From assembly GCA_030055525.1 (NCBI GenBank), contig JASFYJ010000002.1, positions 1 through 64,000 of the forward strand: a stretch of DNA of 64,000 bases. Direction: 5' to 3'. Positions 36,180-44,856 of this stretch are shown here, piece after piece. Each line of letters begins with the position of its first letter. Positions within the stretch are counted from its first letter, which is position 1. The stretch is from Archaeoglobales archaeon (GTDB lineage: Archaea > Halobacteriota > Archaeoglobi > Archaeoglobales > Archaeoglobaceae). Below the pieces are notes generated by a model. That model was not told the DNA's origin. It worked only from the letters and a program-made list of their open reading frames with translations, and ran no database searches. A program made the position numbers and the translations under genes.

Positions 36180-36563
36180 CTATCCCATCCTGCAGTTACG
36201 CAAAAACCATACTTCCAACCTCAAGCAGACTTTGGCCTCACAATCAGTCTCCAAACAGGCGAAACAGGGAGGTAAAGCTGAAATTCCATCTTCCTTCTTA
36301 AGTACTGATTTTAGATCCTCCTCTTTTTTCTCTTCTTTTTCTTCTTCGTACCCAGAGAGGACTATCTTGAATGTTTTAACACCATCAACTACAACTTCTA
36401 CCCTTCTGATGAGCCCTTCCTTTTCTAGTTTCCTAAGTATTCTCGAACATTTACTGCTGTCTATGTTTAACTCCTTCCAAAGATCCTTCTGAAGTACTGC
36501 GCCTCTCTCTTGCAGGATTTTAAGTACTTCTTCTTTAGTGTCTTTTAGCTGAAAGTCAGTCAT
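36180..36563 (-). CDS. Winged-helix regulator with C-terminal cysteine cluster
   Basis: A 127-residue protein: a winged-helix DNA-binding domain (residues 8-70, with QKDLWKELNIDSSKCSRILR), an acidic linker, and a C-terminal CFACLETDCEAKVC motif that could hold zinc or an iron-sulfur cluster. Such a layout suggests a metal or redox-sensing regulator. It overlaps the Sm-protein gene by 4 bases and precedes lonB, but the target is unknown. Confidence 0.78.
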   Translation of the reverse strand: MTDFQLKDTKEEVLKILQERGAVLQKDLWKELNIDSSKCSRILRKLEKEGLIRRVEVVVDGVKTFKIVLSGYEEEKEEKKEEDLKSVLKKEDGISALPPCFACLETDCEAKVCLRLEVWFLRNCRMG

Positions 36564-36781
36564 TCTTCGGGCTGAATAAGCACAACGTTATTTCCTCTCA
36601 GCACTATTTCTCCAAGATTTCTGATCTTTTCATCCTTCTTGTATTCCATAGCATTTGTCAAGTAAAGGTTCATGTAGTCGTCCACTCCTTCAAGCCTGCC
36701 GACCAATTCGTGCTCTTCTCCCTTCATTTCCACTCTAATCACTTTACCCATCAGAGACTTGACCATCTGGTTCGGAAGCAT
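36560..36781 (-). CDS. Sm-like RNA-binding protein
   Basis: A protein of about 73 residues with the Sm1 pattern (MGKVIRVEMKGEEHELVGRLEGVDDYMNL split over LSm strands) and a short Sm2 (IVLRGNNVVLI). Sm proteins form RNA-binding rings. The ATG at 36781 gives MLPNQMVKSL, the usual length; an ATG at 36817 is less likely. It is co-transcribed with the winged-helix gene. Confidence 0.85.
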   Translation of the reverse strand: MLPNQMVKSLMGKVIRVEMKGEEHELVGRLEGVDDYMNLYLTNAMEYKKDEKIRNLGEIVLRGNNVVLIQPEE

Positions 36782-36837
36782 TTCAACCACCTTGACCGCA
36801 AGAAAAGTATATAACATCTCATTTTAAAACCTTTCCT

Positions 36838-37746
36838 ATGATAGTTGTCACTGGTGGTGCAGGTTTTATAGGAAGTCACGTTGTAGATAAACTCGTTGAA
36901 GTCGATGAAGTCATCGTTTTGGATAACCTTTCAAGTGGAAAAATTGAGTATGTAAATGAAGATGCAAGATTCTTGAGGGTAGACCTCTGCAAGGATGATT
37001 TTAACGATCTTTTAAGAGGAGCAGATGAAGTCTGGCACATAGCTGCAAATCCGGATGTAAGGATCGGATCTGAAAATCCAGATACAATTTACAGAAACAA
37101 CGTTCTTGCAACTTATAGATTGCTCGAAGCGATGCGAAAAGCGGATGTGCGCAGGATAATATTTACGTCTACTTCAACAGTTTATGGAGAGGCAAAAGTA
37201 ATTCCAACGCCAGAAGATTATCCGCCACATCCTATAAGTATTTACGGGGCATCAAAACTTGCATGTGAGGCTTTAATAGAATCCTATTGCCATACTTTTG
37301 ACATGCAAGGCTGGATATATCGGTTTGCGAATGTTATAGGGCGAAGGAGCACACATGGTGTTATTTACGATTTTATACTAAAACTAAAAAGAAATCCAGC
37401 CGAGTTGGAGGTACTTGGAAACGGAGAACAGTCAAAGTCCTACGTTTATATAGATGACTGTATCGATGCCATGTTTTTTGGATTGAAAAAAGCTAATGAA
37501 AAAGTAAACATATTTAACATAGGTAGCGAGGATCAGATAAAAGTCAAAAAGATAGCGGAGATAGTGGCTGAAGAGATGGGTCTAAATCCAACACTAAAAT
37601 TTACCGGTGGAGATAGAGGTTGGAGAGGAGATGTACCGGTAATGTTACTTTCCATAGAAAAACTCAAGAAACTTGGATGGAGGCCTAAGTTTAAAAGCGA
37701 AGATGCAGTTAGATTGGCGGTTAGAGATATTTTGAAAGTTGCCTAA
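36838..37746 (+). CDS. NAD-dependent sugar epimerase/dehydratase
   Basis: A 302-residue extended short-chain dehydrogenase. The N-terminal NAD loop is GGAGFIGSH, the catalytic Tyr-x3-Lys is YGASK near residue 141, and a serine/threonine is in TSTSTVYGE. UDP-glucose 4-epimerase (galE-type) is the closest match; the substrate is not provable here. galT lies 20 kb away at 57.5 kb, which may share the pathway. A TTTAAAACC element lies just before the ATG. Confidence 0.85.
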   Translation: MIVVTGGAGFIGSHVVDKLVEVDEVIVLDNLSSGKIEYVNEDARFLRVDLCKDDFNDLLRGADEVWHIAANPDVRIGSENPDTIYRNNVLATYRLLEAMRKADVRRIIFTSTSTVYGEAKVIPTPEDYPPHPISIYGASKLACEALIESYCHTFDMQGWIYRFANVIGRRSTHGVIYDFILKLKRNPAELEVLGNGEQSKSYVYIDDCIDAMFFGLKKANEKVNIFNIGSEDQIKVKKIAEIVAEEMGLNPTLKFTGGDRGWRGDVPVMLLSIEKLKKLGWRPKFKSEDAVRLAVRDILKVA

Positions 37747-37776
37747 AAATTTTTAAGATTAGATAGAACGTTATCT

Positions 37777-38496
37777 ATGCCCTACACTCCACCGCTTATT
37801 GAAAAATCTGAAGTTGTGCCTAAGGGGCCTTGGGAGTATGCGATGAACGTCTTGGCTGTACATGCTTTTGGGGATTCGGAAGAGATATCTAACGAAATAG
37901 GTTTTGAAACAGATGGAGAACTTTGGTTTTATTTTGCGGAGATAATATCAAGGAGCCCCAACTTTCCAGAGCTCAACTACGAAACTCCTCAACTTGTCCA
38001 ATACAACGAAGCTGCAGTATTCGTTAAAGTATTTGTGAAGGATAAAAGTTTTGCGTATTGCCCTTTCATGTACGTTGACAACGATCTTTCATTAGTAAGA
38101 GGTCTACTTGTAGGTTTTCCAAAGAAGATCGCAAACATAGCAATTACTAAAAGGCATCCGTTGATCCAACAAAGTAAGATGGGCGCTAATGCTTGCAGAG
38201 CTGGTTACAGACTTCTAAAAGCCATCGTTGAAGTCGAAAAAGAGTCTAGTTCTGTACCATTCGATAAGTTCGGACCTTGGCTTTTAAGAAGATATTTTGA
38301 ACCTTTGAATATAGATCAACAATTGATTTTCAAGTTTGAAGCTAAATATGGAAGGATTGAATCTGGAAAAGCTGAAATTGAAGTTGTGGGTGGTTTAAAT
38401 GATAAATTGGATGCATTTAAGCCCGAAAAAGTTAAGTCTGGCTACTATTACGAAACACTTCTAAAAGCGAAAGGAGTTGAAACTGCAGACTTTTAA
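37777..38496 (+). CDS. Acetoacetate decarboxylase family protein
   Basis: A 239-residue protein of the ADC fold. Family blocks: YNEAAVFVKVF, YCPFMYVDNDLSLVRGLLVGFPKK, where the lysine pair matches the catalytic Schiff-base region, and GANACRAGYRLL. It may decarboxylate or cyclise a beta-keto acid; the substrate is unknown. A TTTTTAAGATT element 25-30 bases ahead suggests a leaderless message. Confidence 0.78.
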   Translation: MPYTPPLIEKSEVVPKGPWEYAMNVLAVHAFGDSEEISNEIGFETDGELWFYFAEIISRSPNFPELNYETPQLVQYNEAAVFVKVFVKDKSFAYCPFMYVDNDLSLVRGLLVGFPKKIANIAITKRHPLIQQSKMGANACRAGYRLLKAIVEVEKESSSVPFDKFGPWLLRRYFEPLNIDQQLIFKFEAKYGRIESGKAEIEVVGGLNDKLDAFKPEKVKSGYYYETLLKAKGVETADF

Positions 38497-38560
38497 ATTT
38501 TTTATGAAGTTGTAGCCAAAAGCGAGGCGTTTTTAGTCTCAAAAACTGAAATAAAAATTA

Positions 38561-40144
38561 TTATAAATAAACGTACGTCGCGTCAATTATACCATCCAGC
38601 TTGACCATATCTTCGAGCACTTCCTTTGTTGGAGGGTCATCAACAAGCAATAGCATCAACTGTACTCCTCCTGGTTTTTCACCACATCTGCCTACTATCA
38701 TTCCTGCTATGTTTATGTTGTTCTTCCCAAACAAGGTACCGACTCTTCCGATCACTCCTGGCTTATCCTCATGCAGCGAAATTATATAATGCCCCTTTGG
38801 AACAAAATTGACGTTGTAAACATCTATTTTAAGTATCCTGTACTCTTTTCCAAAGCAGGTGCCTGCTAAGTACATTTCCCTTCCATCGCTAATAACATTA
38901 ACTTCGAGGAGGCTTTCATAATGTTCTACTACTTCTATTCTGCTCTCTTCAATCGAAATTCCCCTTTCAATAGCTACGGGTTTTGCAGATATAAGGTTCA
39001 ACTCTTTTCCAACTATGTCTTCTAGTAAACCCTTCAAGAAGGCTCTTGTTATAAATTCAAGGTTTTTATCAGCAAGTTTACCCCTTGCAGTTACTTTAAC
39101 GCGCCTAATAACTCCACCGAGTCTTGCTGCGGCTATTTTACCCATCTTCTCAGCTAATGTGACATAGGGCATTATAAATTCGAACTCTGCCTGTGGGATT
39201 GGGGGCAGATTTACTGCGTTGTTCACAGGATAACCTTTCGCAAATCTTATTATGTCCTCAGCGACAATCATACCAACACTTAGCTGAGCTTCTTCAGTAG
39301 ATGCTGCGATGTGTGGTGTAGTTATAGCGTTTTCGTGCTTTATAAGAGGATTGTCTGGGGATGGCGGCTCTTTTTCATAAACGTCTATGCCTACTGCATA
39401 TACTTTTCCACTCTTTAACGCTTCATACAATGCAACTTCATCGATCAAACCTCCACGAGCTGCGTTAATTATCATCACTTTGTCCTTCATCTTTTCAATT
39501 TCCTTTTTGCCTATCATTCCTGCTGTTTCTTTGGTCTTTGGAACGTGTAAAGTTATTATATCTGACTCCCTCAGTAAAGTTTCAAAATCTACAAGTTTAA
39601 CACCAATCTTTTCAGCTCTCTCTGCTGGAACGTAGGGATCATAAGCTATTACATTCATTTCCAAAGCTTTACAGCGTTTTGCAACTTCAAATCCTATTCT
39701 TCCTAACCCAATTACACCTACAGTTTTACCTCTAAGCTCAATTCCGACGAACTTCTTTCTATCCCATTTTCCTTCTTTTAGACTTCTATCAGCCTGGGGA
39801 ATTTTCCTTGCTGCAGCAAACATGAGAGCTATAGCATGCTCAGCCGTCGAAATGGTGTTCCCTCCCGGAGCGTTTACGACTACTATCCCCTTCTGTGTAG
39901 CGGTTTCAACGTCTATGTTGTCTACTCCAACACCGGCTCTGCCAATTATTTTAAGATTCTTCGCGGCCTCCAAAATCTCTTTATCTACTTTTATCTGGCT
40001 TCTAACGATAAGTCCCTCATAATCTTTTATAATAGAAATTAACTCCTCCTTGCTTAGATCAGTCTTAATATCTACCTCGATGCCCTCTTTCTTCATCAGT
40101 TCTACTGCTTCGTCACTGATGGGTTCTGCGACGAGTACCTTCAT
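38561..40144 (-). CDS. serA: D-3-phosphoglycerate dehydrogenase
   Basis: A 527-residue enzyme for the first step of serine synthesis. NAD-binding GLGRIGFEVAKR is near residue 148, the catalytic Arg in AARGGLID, Glu in YEKEPP and His in TPHIAAST. The long form has an intervening domain and a C-terminal ACT domain (HYIISLHEDKPGVIGRVGTL) for serine feedback. Length matches the family. Confidence 0.95.
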   Translation of the reverse strand: MKVLVAEPISDEAVELMKKEGIEVDIKTDLSKEELISIIKDYEGLIVRSQIKVDKEILEAAKNLKIIGRAGVGVDNIDVETATQKGIVVVNAPGGNTISTAEHAIALMFAAARKIPQADRSLKEGKWDRKKFVGIELRGKTVGVIGLGRIGFEVAKRCKALEMNVIAYDPYVPAERAEKIGVKLVDFETLLRESDIITLHVPKTKETAGMIGKKEIEKMKDKVMIINAARGGLIDEVALYEALKSGKVYAVGIDVYEKEPPSPDNPLIKHENAITTPHIAASTEEAQLSVGMIVAEDIIRFAKGYPVNNAVNLPPIPQAEFEFIMPYVTLAEKMGKIAAARLGGVIRRVKVTARGKLADKNLEFITRAFLKGLLEDIVGKELNLISAKPVAIERGISIEESRIEVVEHYESLLEVNVISDGREMYLAGTCFGKEYRILKIDVYNVNFVPKGHYIISLHEDKPGVIGRVGTLFGKNNINIAGMIVGRCGEKPGGVQLMLLLVDDPPTKEVLEDMVKLDGIIDATYVYL

Positions 40145-40189
40145 CTTTTCAAGTTTGACAATGGATTAAAAAATTTACTCAAAAATAGC

Positions 40190-40759
40190 TCAACTCCATC
40201 TGCATACTCCCTCAATGCATTTGCATGCAAGGTTATATTTTGTTGCATTGTAGCATTCTTTCCATTCGCAGGTCGTTACTATGGGATCTTCGAAAACCGA
40301 TCTACATACCTGTGCAGAACACCCATCAACCACACAATCTAAATCGCTTTTGCATTTTCCATAGCTCGACCAGCCGCAGAAATTCATTGTCGTTTTTTGT
40401 GGTTTTATCTGTTCAACAGCACCATCGATTCTGACAAAGAAGACTTCGAAGTCTTTAGGGACATCTTTTATAGTAACCATCTTTTTGCACATACATCTAC
40501 ATAGCTCTCCAACCTGCTTTTCGTATAAATAGTAACTCTTGCCTGTCTTTTTGACCTCTATATTTATCCCGCAGCAGTTAGTGTCTACGTATATGTTCAA
40601 AGTTTTGGAGTCGCTGTCGTAAAGAATACTACTCACAAACTTTGGCACTCCGCACTCTGAAACCTCGTAGCTTACTTTTTCTTCCGAAAACTCTACTAGA
40701 ACGAAGGCTAGTGCAAGTATCCCTAAAGTTACTAATCCATACAGTACTGCATACTTCAT
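40190..40759 (-). CDS. Membrane-anchored eight-cysteine-cluster protein
   Basis: A 189-residue protein with an N-terminal membrane helix (LYGLVTLGILALAFVLV) and an outside domain. The last 60 residues carry a dense cysteine pattern: NFCGWSSYGKCKSDLDC, DGCSAQVC, then TCEWKECYN and CKCIEGVC. This matches a small eight-cysteine domain seen in archaeal surface proteins. The function is unknown; disulfides would stabilise it outside the cell. Confidence 0.72.
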   Translation of the reverse strand: MKYAVLYGLVTLGILALAFVLVEFSEEKVSYEVSECGVPKFVSSILYDSDSKTLNIYVDTNCCGINIEVKKTGKSYYLYEKQVGELCRCMCKKMVTIKDVPKDFEVFFVRIDGAVEQIKPQKTTMNFCGWSSYGKCKSDLDCVVDGCSAQVCRSVFEDPIVTTCEWKECYNATKYNLACKCIEGVCRWS

Positions 40760-40800
40760 TCACATCACCGAACAAAATTTTGTGTACTAACTAAAAAATT

Positions 40801-41283
40801 CTAGCGAAATCGTTCGGCGAGGGCCGAACGACGTAAAATTAAAGCCAGAATAAGCAGTGAAATGCCAAAAATTAGAAGAAACAACTGCAAACCTACATCT
40901 GTAGTTTCAGCTTCGAGTATTCTGTACTCAACCTTTCTTATGTTTTCATATTTCCACAAAGAATCAAACATCAACAAAACTGATGACCCGATCGAGATTA
41001 CCGATACGACCGCTATCAACTTCCAGATTTCAGATCTTATAAAGTTCAAACCTTTCTCTGTTAGTTCATAGTATACCCACTTTCTACCGGTCTCCTTTCT
41101 TCTTACAAAACCCACCGCTGTTAGCTTTGCTAAATGCTCATATACTGAAGATTTAGACATTCTAAGTTCTTTGCTCAGCTCGCTTATTGTTTTTTTCCTC
41201 TCTTTCAAAGATTCAAGTATTTTAATTCTCGTATCTGATGAGATTGCCTTTAGTTCTTCTCTACCAATTTTTTGCTGTTCCAT
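40801..41283 (-). CDS. ArsR-like winged-helix protein with membrane helices
   Basis: A 160-residue protein. Residues 1-80 are a winged helix (SDTRIKILESLKERKKTISE, SKSSVYEHLAKL) of the ArsR type. Two hydrophobic helices follow at about residues 88-108 and 130-150. A membrane-bound transcription regulator is likely; the signal and targets are unknown. It is divergent from the DUF167 gene over about 70 bases. Confidence 0.78.
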   Translation of the reverse strand: MEQQKIGREELKAISSDTRIKILESLKERKKTISELSKELRMSKSSVYEHLAKLTAVGFVRRKETGRKWVYYELTEKGLNFIRSEIWKLIAVVSVISIGSSVLLMFDSLWKYENIRKVEYRILEAETTDVGLQLFLLIFGISLLILALILRRSALAERFR

Positions 41284-41355
41284 GTTGTAATAAGGAGTTG
41301 GATCATTATCAAGTTTTCCAAAAAGCTTATTGGGGGGTTATATGAAGGTCCAAAG

Positions 41356-41577
41356 ATGAGGATATCTGTTAAGGTTAAAACCAACTCGAAAGTTCGTAAA
41401 GTTGAAAAGATCGGCGAAGAGTACTTGGTCTACCTGAGGTCGCCTCCTATAGAAGGAAGAGCGAATTCAGAGCTGTTTGAAATTCTTTCTGAGTACTTCA
41501 ACGTCCCAAAATCGAGTATAAGGATTATAGCTGGGCAAAAAGCAAGAAAAAAGATTCTAGAGATCTCTGATCTTTAG
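41356..41577 (+). CDS. DUF167 (YggU) family protein
   Basis: A 73-residue protein with the DUF167 pattern VKVKTNSKVRKVEK, RSPPIEGRANSELFEILSEY and IRIIAGQKARKKIL. The family is small, conserved and of unknown role. The ATG at 41356 gives the normal length; an ATG at 41272 would overlap the divergent gene. Confidence 0.85.
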   Translation: MRISVKVKTNSKVRKVEKIGEEYLVYLRSPPIEGRANSELFEILSEYFNVPKSSIRIIAGQKARKKILEISDL

Positions 41578-41616
41578 TTTTTACATTCTCTACAACTTCA
41601 GAAACTTTTATATGGT

Positions 41617-41641
41617 TTGAGAAGTTTCTCATTTTTGAGAA
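41617..41641. promoter_or_regulatory. Probable RbkR operator before ribK
   Basis: Three linked half-sites: TTGAGAA at 41617-41623, TTCTCA at 41626-41631 and TGAGAA at 41636-41641, so the last two form an inverted repeat with a 4-base spacer. It lies between a CTTTTATATGG TATA element (41605-41615) and the ribK ATG at 41643, over the expected start of transcription. RbkR proteins are riboflavin kinases with an HTH domain that repress such genes. Confidence 0.65.
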
Positions 41642-41642
41642 T

Positions 41643-42290
41643 ATGATCGAGGTACTTAAAACTCTTGCCCTGATGAATGCATCAAAGAAAGTCTTGAAGA
41701 TCTCTTCAAAGGAATTGGCAGAAAAAATTGGCCAGAGCTTACAAACTGCAGCGAGAAAACTTAAGGAACTTGAAGAGGCTGGACTAATAGAGAGGCAGAT
41801 AACAAAAGATGGTCAACACATCGTTATAACTGAAAGAGGGATGCAGCTTTTATACAAAGAGTATTTAGATTACAAAAAGATATTCGAAGAGTTGGAGAGT
41901 CTAAAACTTGTTGGAAAAGTTTTTAGCGGAATTGGAGAAGGAGGATACTACGTTTCTCTTGAAGGTTACAAAAAACAATTTAAAGAGAAGGTGGGCTTTG
42001 AACCGTATCCGGGAACTTTAAATGTCAAAATTTTAAAAGAGTATCTGTTTTTCAGGAGAAGATTAGATGAGGAGGAAGGAATAGTTATTGAAGGTTTTAG
42101 CACTCCTGATCGAACTTTTGGGAATGTAAAGGCCTTCAAATGTAAAATTGGCGGGATAGATGGCGCAATCGTTATGCCAAAAAGAACTCACTATCCGGCA
42201 GATGTTGTAGAGATAATAGCTCCAAAAAAGTTGAGGGAAGCTCTGAAATTGAAGGATGGAGATCTTATTGAAGTGGAGGTGTTTCTATGA
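41643..42290 (+). CDS. ribK: CTP-dependent riboflavin kinase with HTH domain (RbkR)
   Basis: A 215-residue bifunctional protein. The N-terminal 80 residues are a winged helix (SSKELAEKIGQSLQTAARKL). The rest is the archaeal riboflavin kinase, with IGEGGYYVSLEGYKKQF, GFEPYPGTLNVK and the C-terminal KLREALKLKDGDLIEVEV. It makes FMN from riboflavin with CTP and probably represses its own operon. The stop overlaps the ribB start as ATGA. Confidence 0.92.
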   Translation: MIEVLKTLALMNASKKVLKISSKELAEKIGQSLQTAARKLKELEEAGLIERQITKDGQHIVITERGMQLLYKEYLDYKKIFEELESLKLVGKVFSGIGEGGYYVSLEGYKKQFKEKVGFEPYPGTLNVKILKEYLFFRRRLDEEEGIVIEGFSTPDRTFGNVKAFKCKIGGIDGAIVMPKRTHYPADVVEIIAPKKLREALKLKDGDLIEVEVFL

Positions 42291-43000
42291 TCGACTTCGA
42301 GGAAGCTTTGAAAAAATTTAGAAGAGGTAAGTTTGTTTTAATATATGACTTCGAGGAGAGAGAAGGTGAAACCGATTTTGCAATTCCTGCAATCCACGTA
42401 ACACCTAAAGAAGTTGCCAAGATGAGAATAGATGGTGGTGGATTGATCTGTGTTGCCATCCATCCTAAAGCTGCTAATAAGCTCGGCTTGCCATTTATGC
42501 ATGATATTTTAAGAGTAGCATCAGAAAAGATGCCAGAGATTAAGAAAATAGCTAAAGCCGATGATATAAAATATGATAGTAGAAGTTCTTTCTCGTTGTG
42601 GGTGAATCACAGAAGAACATTTACAGGCATAACAGATAACGATAGGGCAATGACAATAAAAAGAATTGGAGAAGCTGTGGATGCAGTTATGCTAGGAAAG
42701 AACTTTGATTTTGGTAGTGAATTTAGAAGTCCAGGACATGTTGCGATATTAAGGGCCGCTGATAACTTGATTTACGAAAGAGTTGGCCAAACAGAACTTA
42801 GTATAGCTTTAGCTGAAATGGCGGGAATAGCGCCAGCCGTAGCTATATGTGAGATGCTTGATGCTGAAAGTGGTAAAGCTTTATCAAAACAGGATGCAGT
42901 TAGATACGCCGAAGAAAACGACATTCCATTTATCGATGGAAAAACCATCGTTCAAAATTACAGGGAGTTTAGAGAGGTCAACGTTAAGATCTTCTCCTAG
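42287..43000 (+). CDS. ribB: 3,4-dihydroxy-2-butanone 4-phosphate synthase
   Basis: A 237-residue enzyme making the four-carbon precursor of riboflavin from ribulose 5-phosphate. Family blocks: DFEEREGETDFAIPA with the acidic metal-binding residues, RIDGGGLICVAIH, TGITDNDRAMT, and FRSPGHVAILRA. It is coupled to ribK, so the two steps share one operator. Confidence 0.93.
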   Translation: MIDFEEALKKFRRGKFVLIYDFEEREGETDFAIPAIHVTPKEVAKMRIDGGGLICVAIHPKAANKLGLPFMHDILRVASEKMPEIKKIAKADDIKYDSRSSFSLWVNHRRTFTGITDNDRAMTIKRIGEAVDAVMLGKNFDFGSEFRSPGHVAILRAADNLIYERVGQTELSIALAEMAGIAPAVAICEMLDAESGKALSKQDAVRYAEENDIPFIDGKTIVQNYREFREVNVKIFS

Positions 43001-43096
43001 ATGTTTCAAAACATCCACTTTTGAATATTTTCATTAATAAGTGATATTAAGTAGTAAAAAAGAAAGATTTATTAGCATTTTAAGGCACAAAAATCC

Positions 43097-43759
43097 ATGA
43101 ACTTGAAAAACTTGTTATTAAAAGCCAGAGAATTTCATGGACATATATGTCCCTTTGTTGCCTTAGGTGTAAGAACTTCTGCAATAGCTATGGAAGAGCT
43201 TGGGATAAAAAAAGATGAAATTGCAAGCATAAGTGAGGAGATCCTTGCGATCGTTGAATGTAACAATTGTCTAACAGATGGTGTTCAAATTGTGACAGGT
43301 TGCACTCTCGGTAATAACAGCCTGATCTACTTAGATCTTGGCAAGAATGCCCTAACGCTCGTGAGGAGAAGCGACTGGAATGGCGTGAGAATTTACGTTG
43401 ACGCTGAAAAGATTAGAGAGAAATACTTCGACAAAGAAGCTCTGGAACTTTTTGAAAAAGTCATAGTGAAAAGGCAGGGTAGCGTGGAGGATTACAAAAA
43501 GCTTTCTACTCTCTGGGAGCGAATTGGCTGGAAAATGCTTGAAATCCCAAAAGAGGAGTTTAAGATTGAAAGAGTTAAAGTTGAACCAATTGAGAGGGCT
43601 CCTATTTTTGAGAATAGGAGATGCAAAAACTGTGGAGAAAATGCGATGGCAACAAGGGTCAGGGATGGCCTCTGCCTTAAATGCGCTGGAGATTATTATG
43701 CGGTTGTTGGTAGAGGTATTGTAAAGTTTGAAAATGGAAAAATGGGTGAAGTGGTATGA
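43097..43759 (+). CDS. fmdE: FmdE family protein with zinc ribbon
   Basis: A 220-residue protein. Residues 1-130 are an FmdE domain, with the metal-binding FHGHICPFVALGVR and VECNNCLTDGVQIVTGCTLG. A C-terminal zinc ribbon has RRCKNCGENAM and LCLKCAGDYY. The name comes from formylmethanofuran dehydrogenase operons, but its true role is unknown. Here it overlaps the gene for a metal-chelate-binding lipoprotein, suggesting a role in handling a metal, perhaps molybdenum or tungsten. A TATA-like AGATTTATTAG is near 43063. Confidence 0.82.
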   Translation: MNLKNLLLKAREFHGHICPFVALGVRTSAIAMEELGIKKDEIASISEEILAIVECNNCLTDGVQIVTGCTLGNNSLIYLDLGKNALTLVRRSDWNGVRIYVDAEKIREKYFDKEALELFEKVIVKRQGSVEDYKKLSTLWERIGWKMLEIPKEEFKIERVKVEPIERAPIFENRRCKNCGENAMATRVRDGLCLKCAGDYYAVVGRGIVKFENGKMGEVV

Positions 43760-44856
43760 AGAAGTTACTAATCCTGTCTCTGATTTTGCTATGTTCGTTG
43801 ATGTTTGGATGCGTTCAGCAAGATCAAAAGGCGATGGAGGAGAAAAAGATCACTGTGGTTGACCCCGCTGGAAGAACGGTTGAAGTGCCAAAAAATGTGA
43901 GCAAAGTTGTTGCCATAGGCCCAGGAGCTCTAAGATTGGTGGTATATCTGCAGGCGGTCGACAAAGTGATTGGGGTTGAAAATGCAGAAAAGACCTGGGA
44001 AGTCTATACCCGCCCATACAGGCTTGCAAATCCACAGCTCGCAGAATTGCCAACGATTGGTGTTGGCGGGCCTGACGATCCACAGCCAAACGTTGAGGAG
44101 ATCATGAAGTTAAAACCAGATGTGATCTTTGCAACAGTTAATGCTCGCTATGCAGACAATCTGCAGGAAAAAACGGGAATTCCTGTTGTAGTAGTTGATT
44201 ACGGCACTCTCGGCAATTTCCGCACAACCCAGCTCTTTGAGTCGATCAGAGTTATGGGTAAAGTTCTTGGAAAGGAGAAGAGAGCTGAAGAGGTCATAGT
44301 GTTCATTGAAAACGTTGTTAAAGATCTTGAAAGCAGAGCTAAGGATTCTGAAAAGCCATCAAAAGTATATGTTGGAGCTCTTGGTTTTAAAGGACAGCAT
44401 GGCATAACTTCAACGACCTGCAGATTTCCACCGTTTGAAGTGAACAACATAACAAGTGAGAACATTGCTTGCAAGGTTAACATGACTGCACACGTTTTCA
44501 TTGACAAGGAGTTCTTGTTGAAAGAACAGCCCGAAGTCATATTCTTGGATCTTGGCAATCTTTTCCTTGTGAAAGATGACTATAGCAAGGACAGGACCTT
44601 TTATCAATCCCTGAATGCATTTAAGAATGGCAGGGTTTATGGCATTTATTCGTTCAACTTTTACAATACAAACGTTGAACAGGCTTTGGTAAACAGCTAC
44701 TGGGTTGGAAAAGTGCTTTATCCGGAAAAGTTTGCTGACGTGGATATAGCGAAGAAGGCAAATGAAATATACGAATTCTTTGTTGGCAAACCCGTTTACG
44801 AGCAGATATCGGCAAGATACGGTGCACTTGGGGTTATAGATGTCGGTAGCTGGTGA
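43756..44856 (+). CDS. FecB/BtuF-type substrate-binding lipoprotein
   Basis: A 366-residue periplasmic-type binding protein. Signal peptide and lipobox LMFGC end at Cys19, so it is lipid-anchored outside. The fold-III binding domain has VVDPAGRTVEVPKNVSKVV and NVEEIMKLKPDVIF. With the permease and ATPase that follow it forms an importer of iron, cobamide, heme or a related metal chelate. It overlaps fmdE as ATGA. Confidence 0.88.
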   Translation: MKKLLILSLILLCSLMFGCVQQDQKAMEEKKITVVDPAGRTVEVPKNVSKVVAIGPGALRLVVYLQAVDKVIGVENAEKTWEVYTRPYRLANPQLAELPTIGVGGPDDPQPNVEEIMKLKPDVIFATVNARYADNLQEKTGIPVVVVDYGTLGNFRTTQLFESIRVMGKVLGKEKRAEEVIVFIENVVKDLESRAKDSEKPSKVYVGALGFKGQHGITSTTCRFPPFEVNNITSENIACKVNMTAHVFIDKEFLLKEQPEVIFLDLGNLFLVKDDYSKDRTFYQSLNAFKNGRVYGIYSFNFYNTNVEQALVNSYWVGKVLYPEKFADVDIAKKANEIYEFFVGKPVYEQISARYGALGVIDVGSW

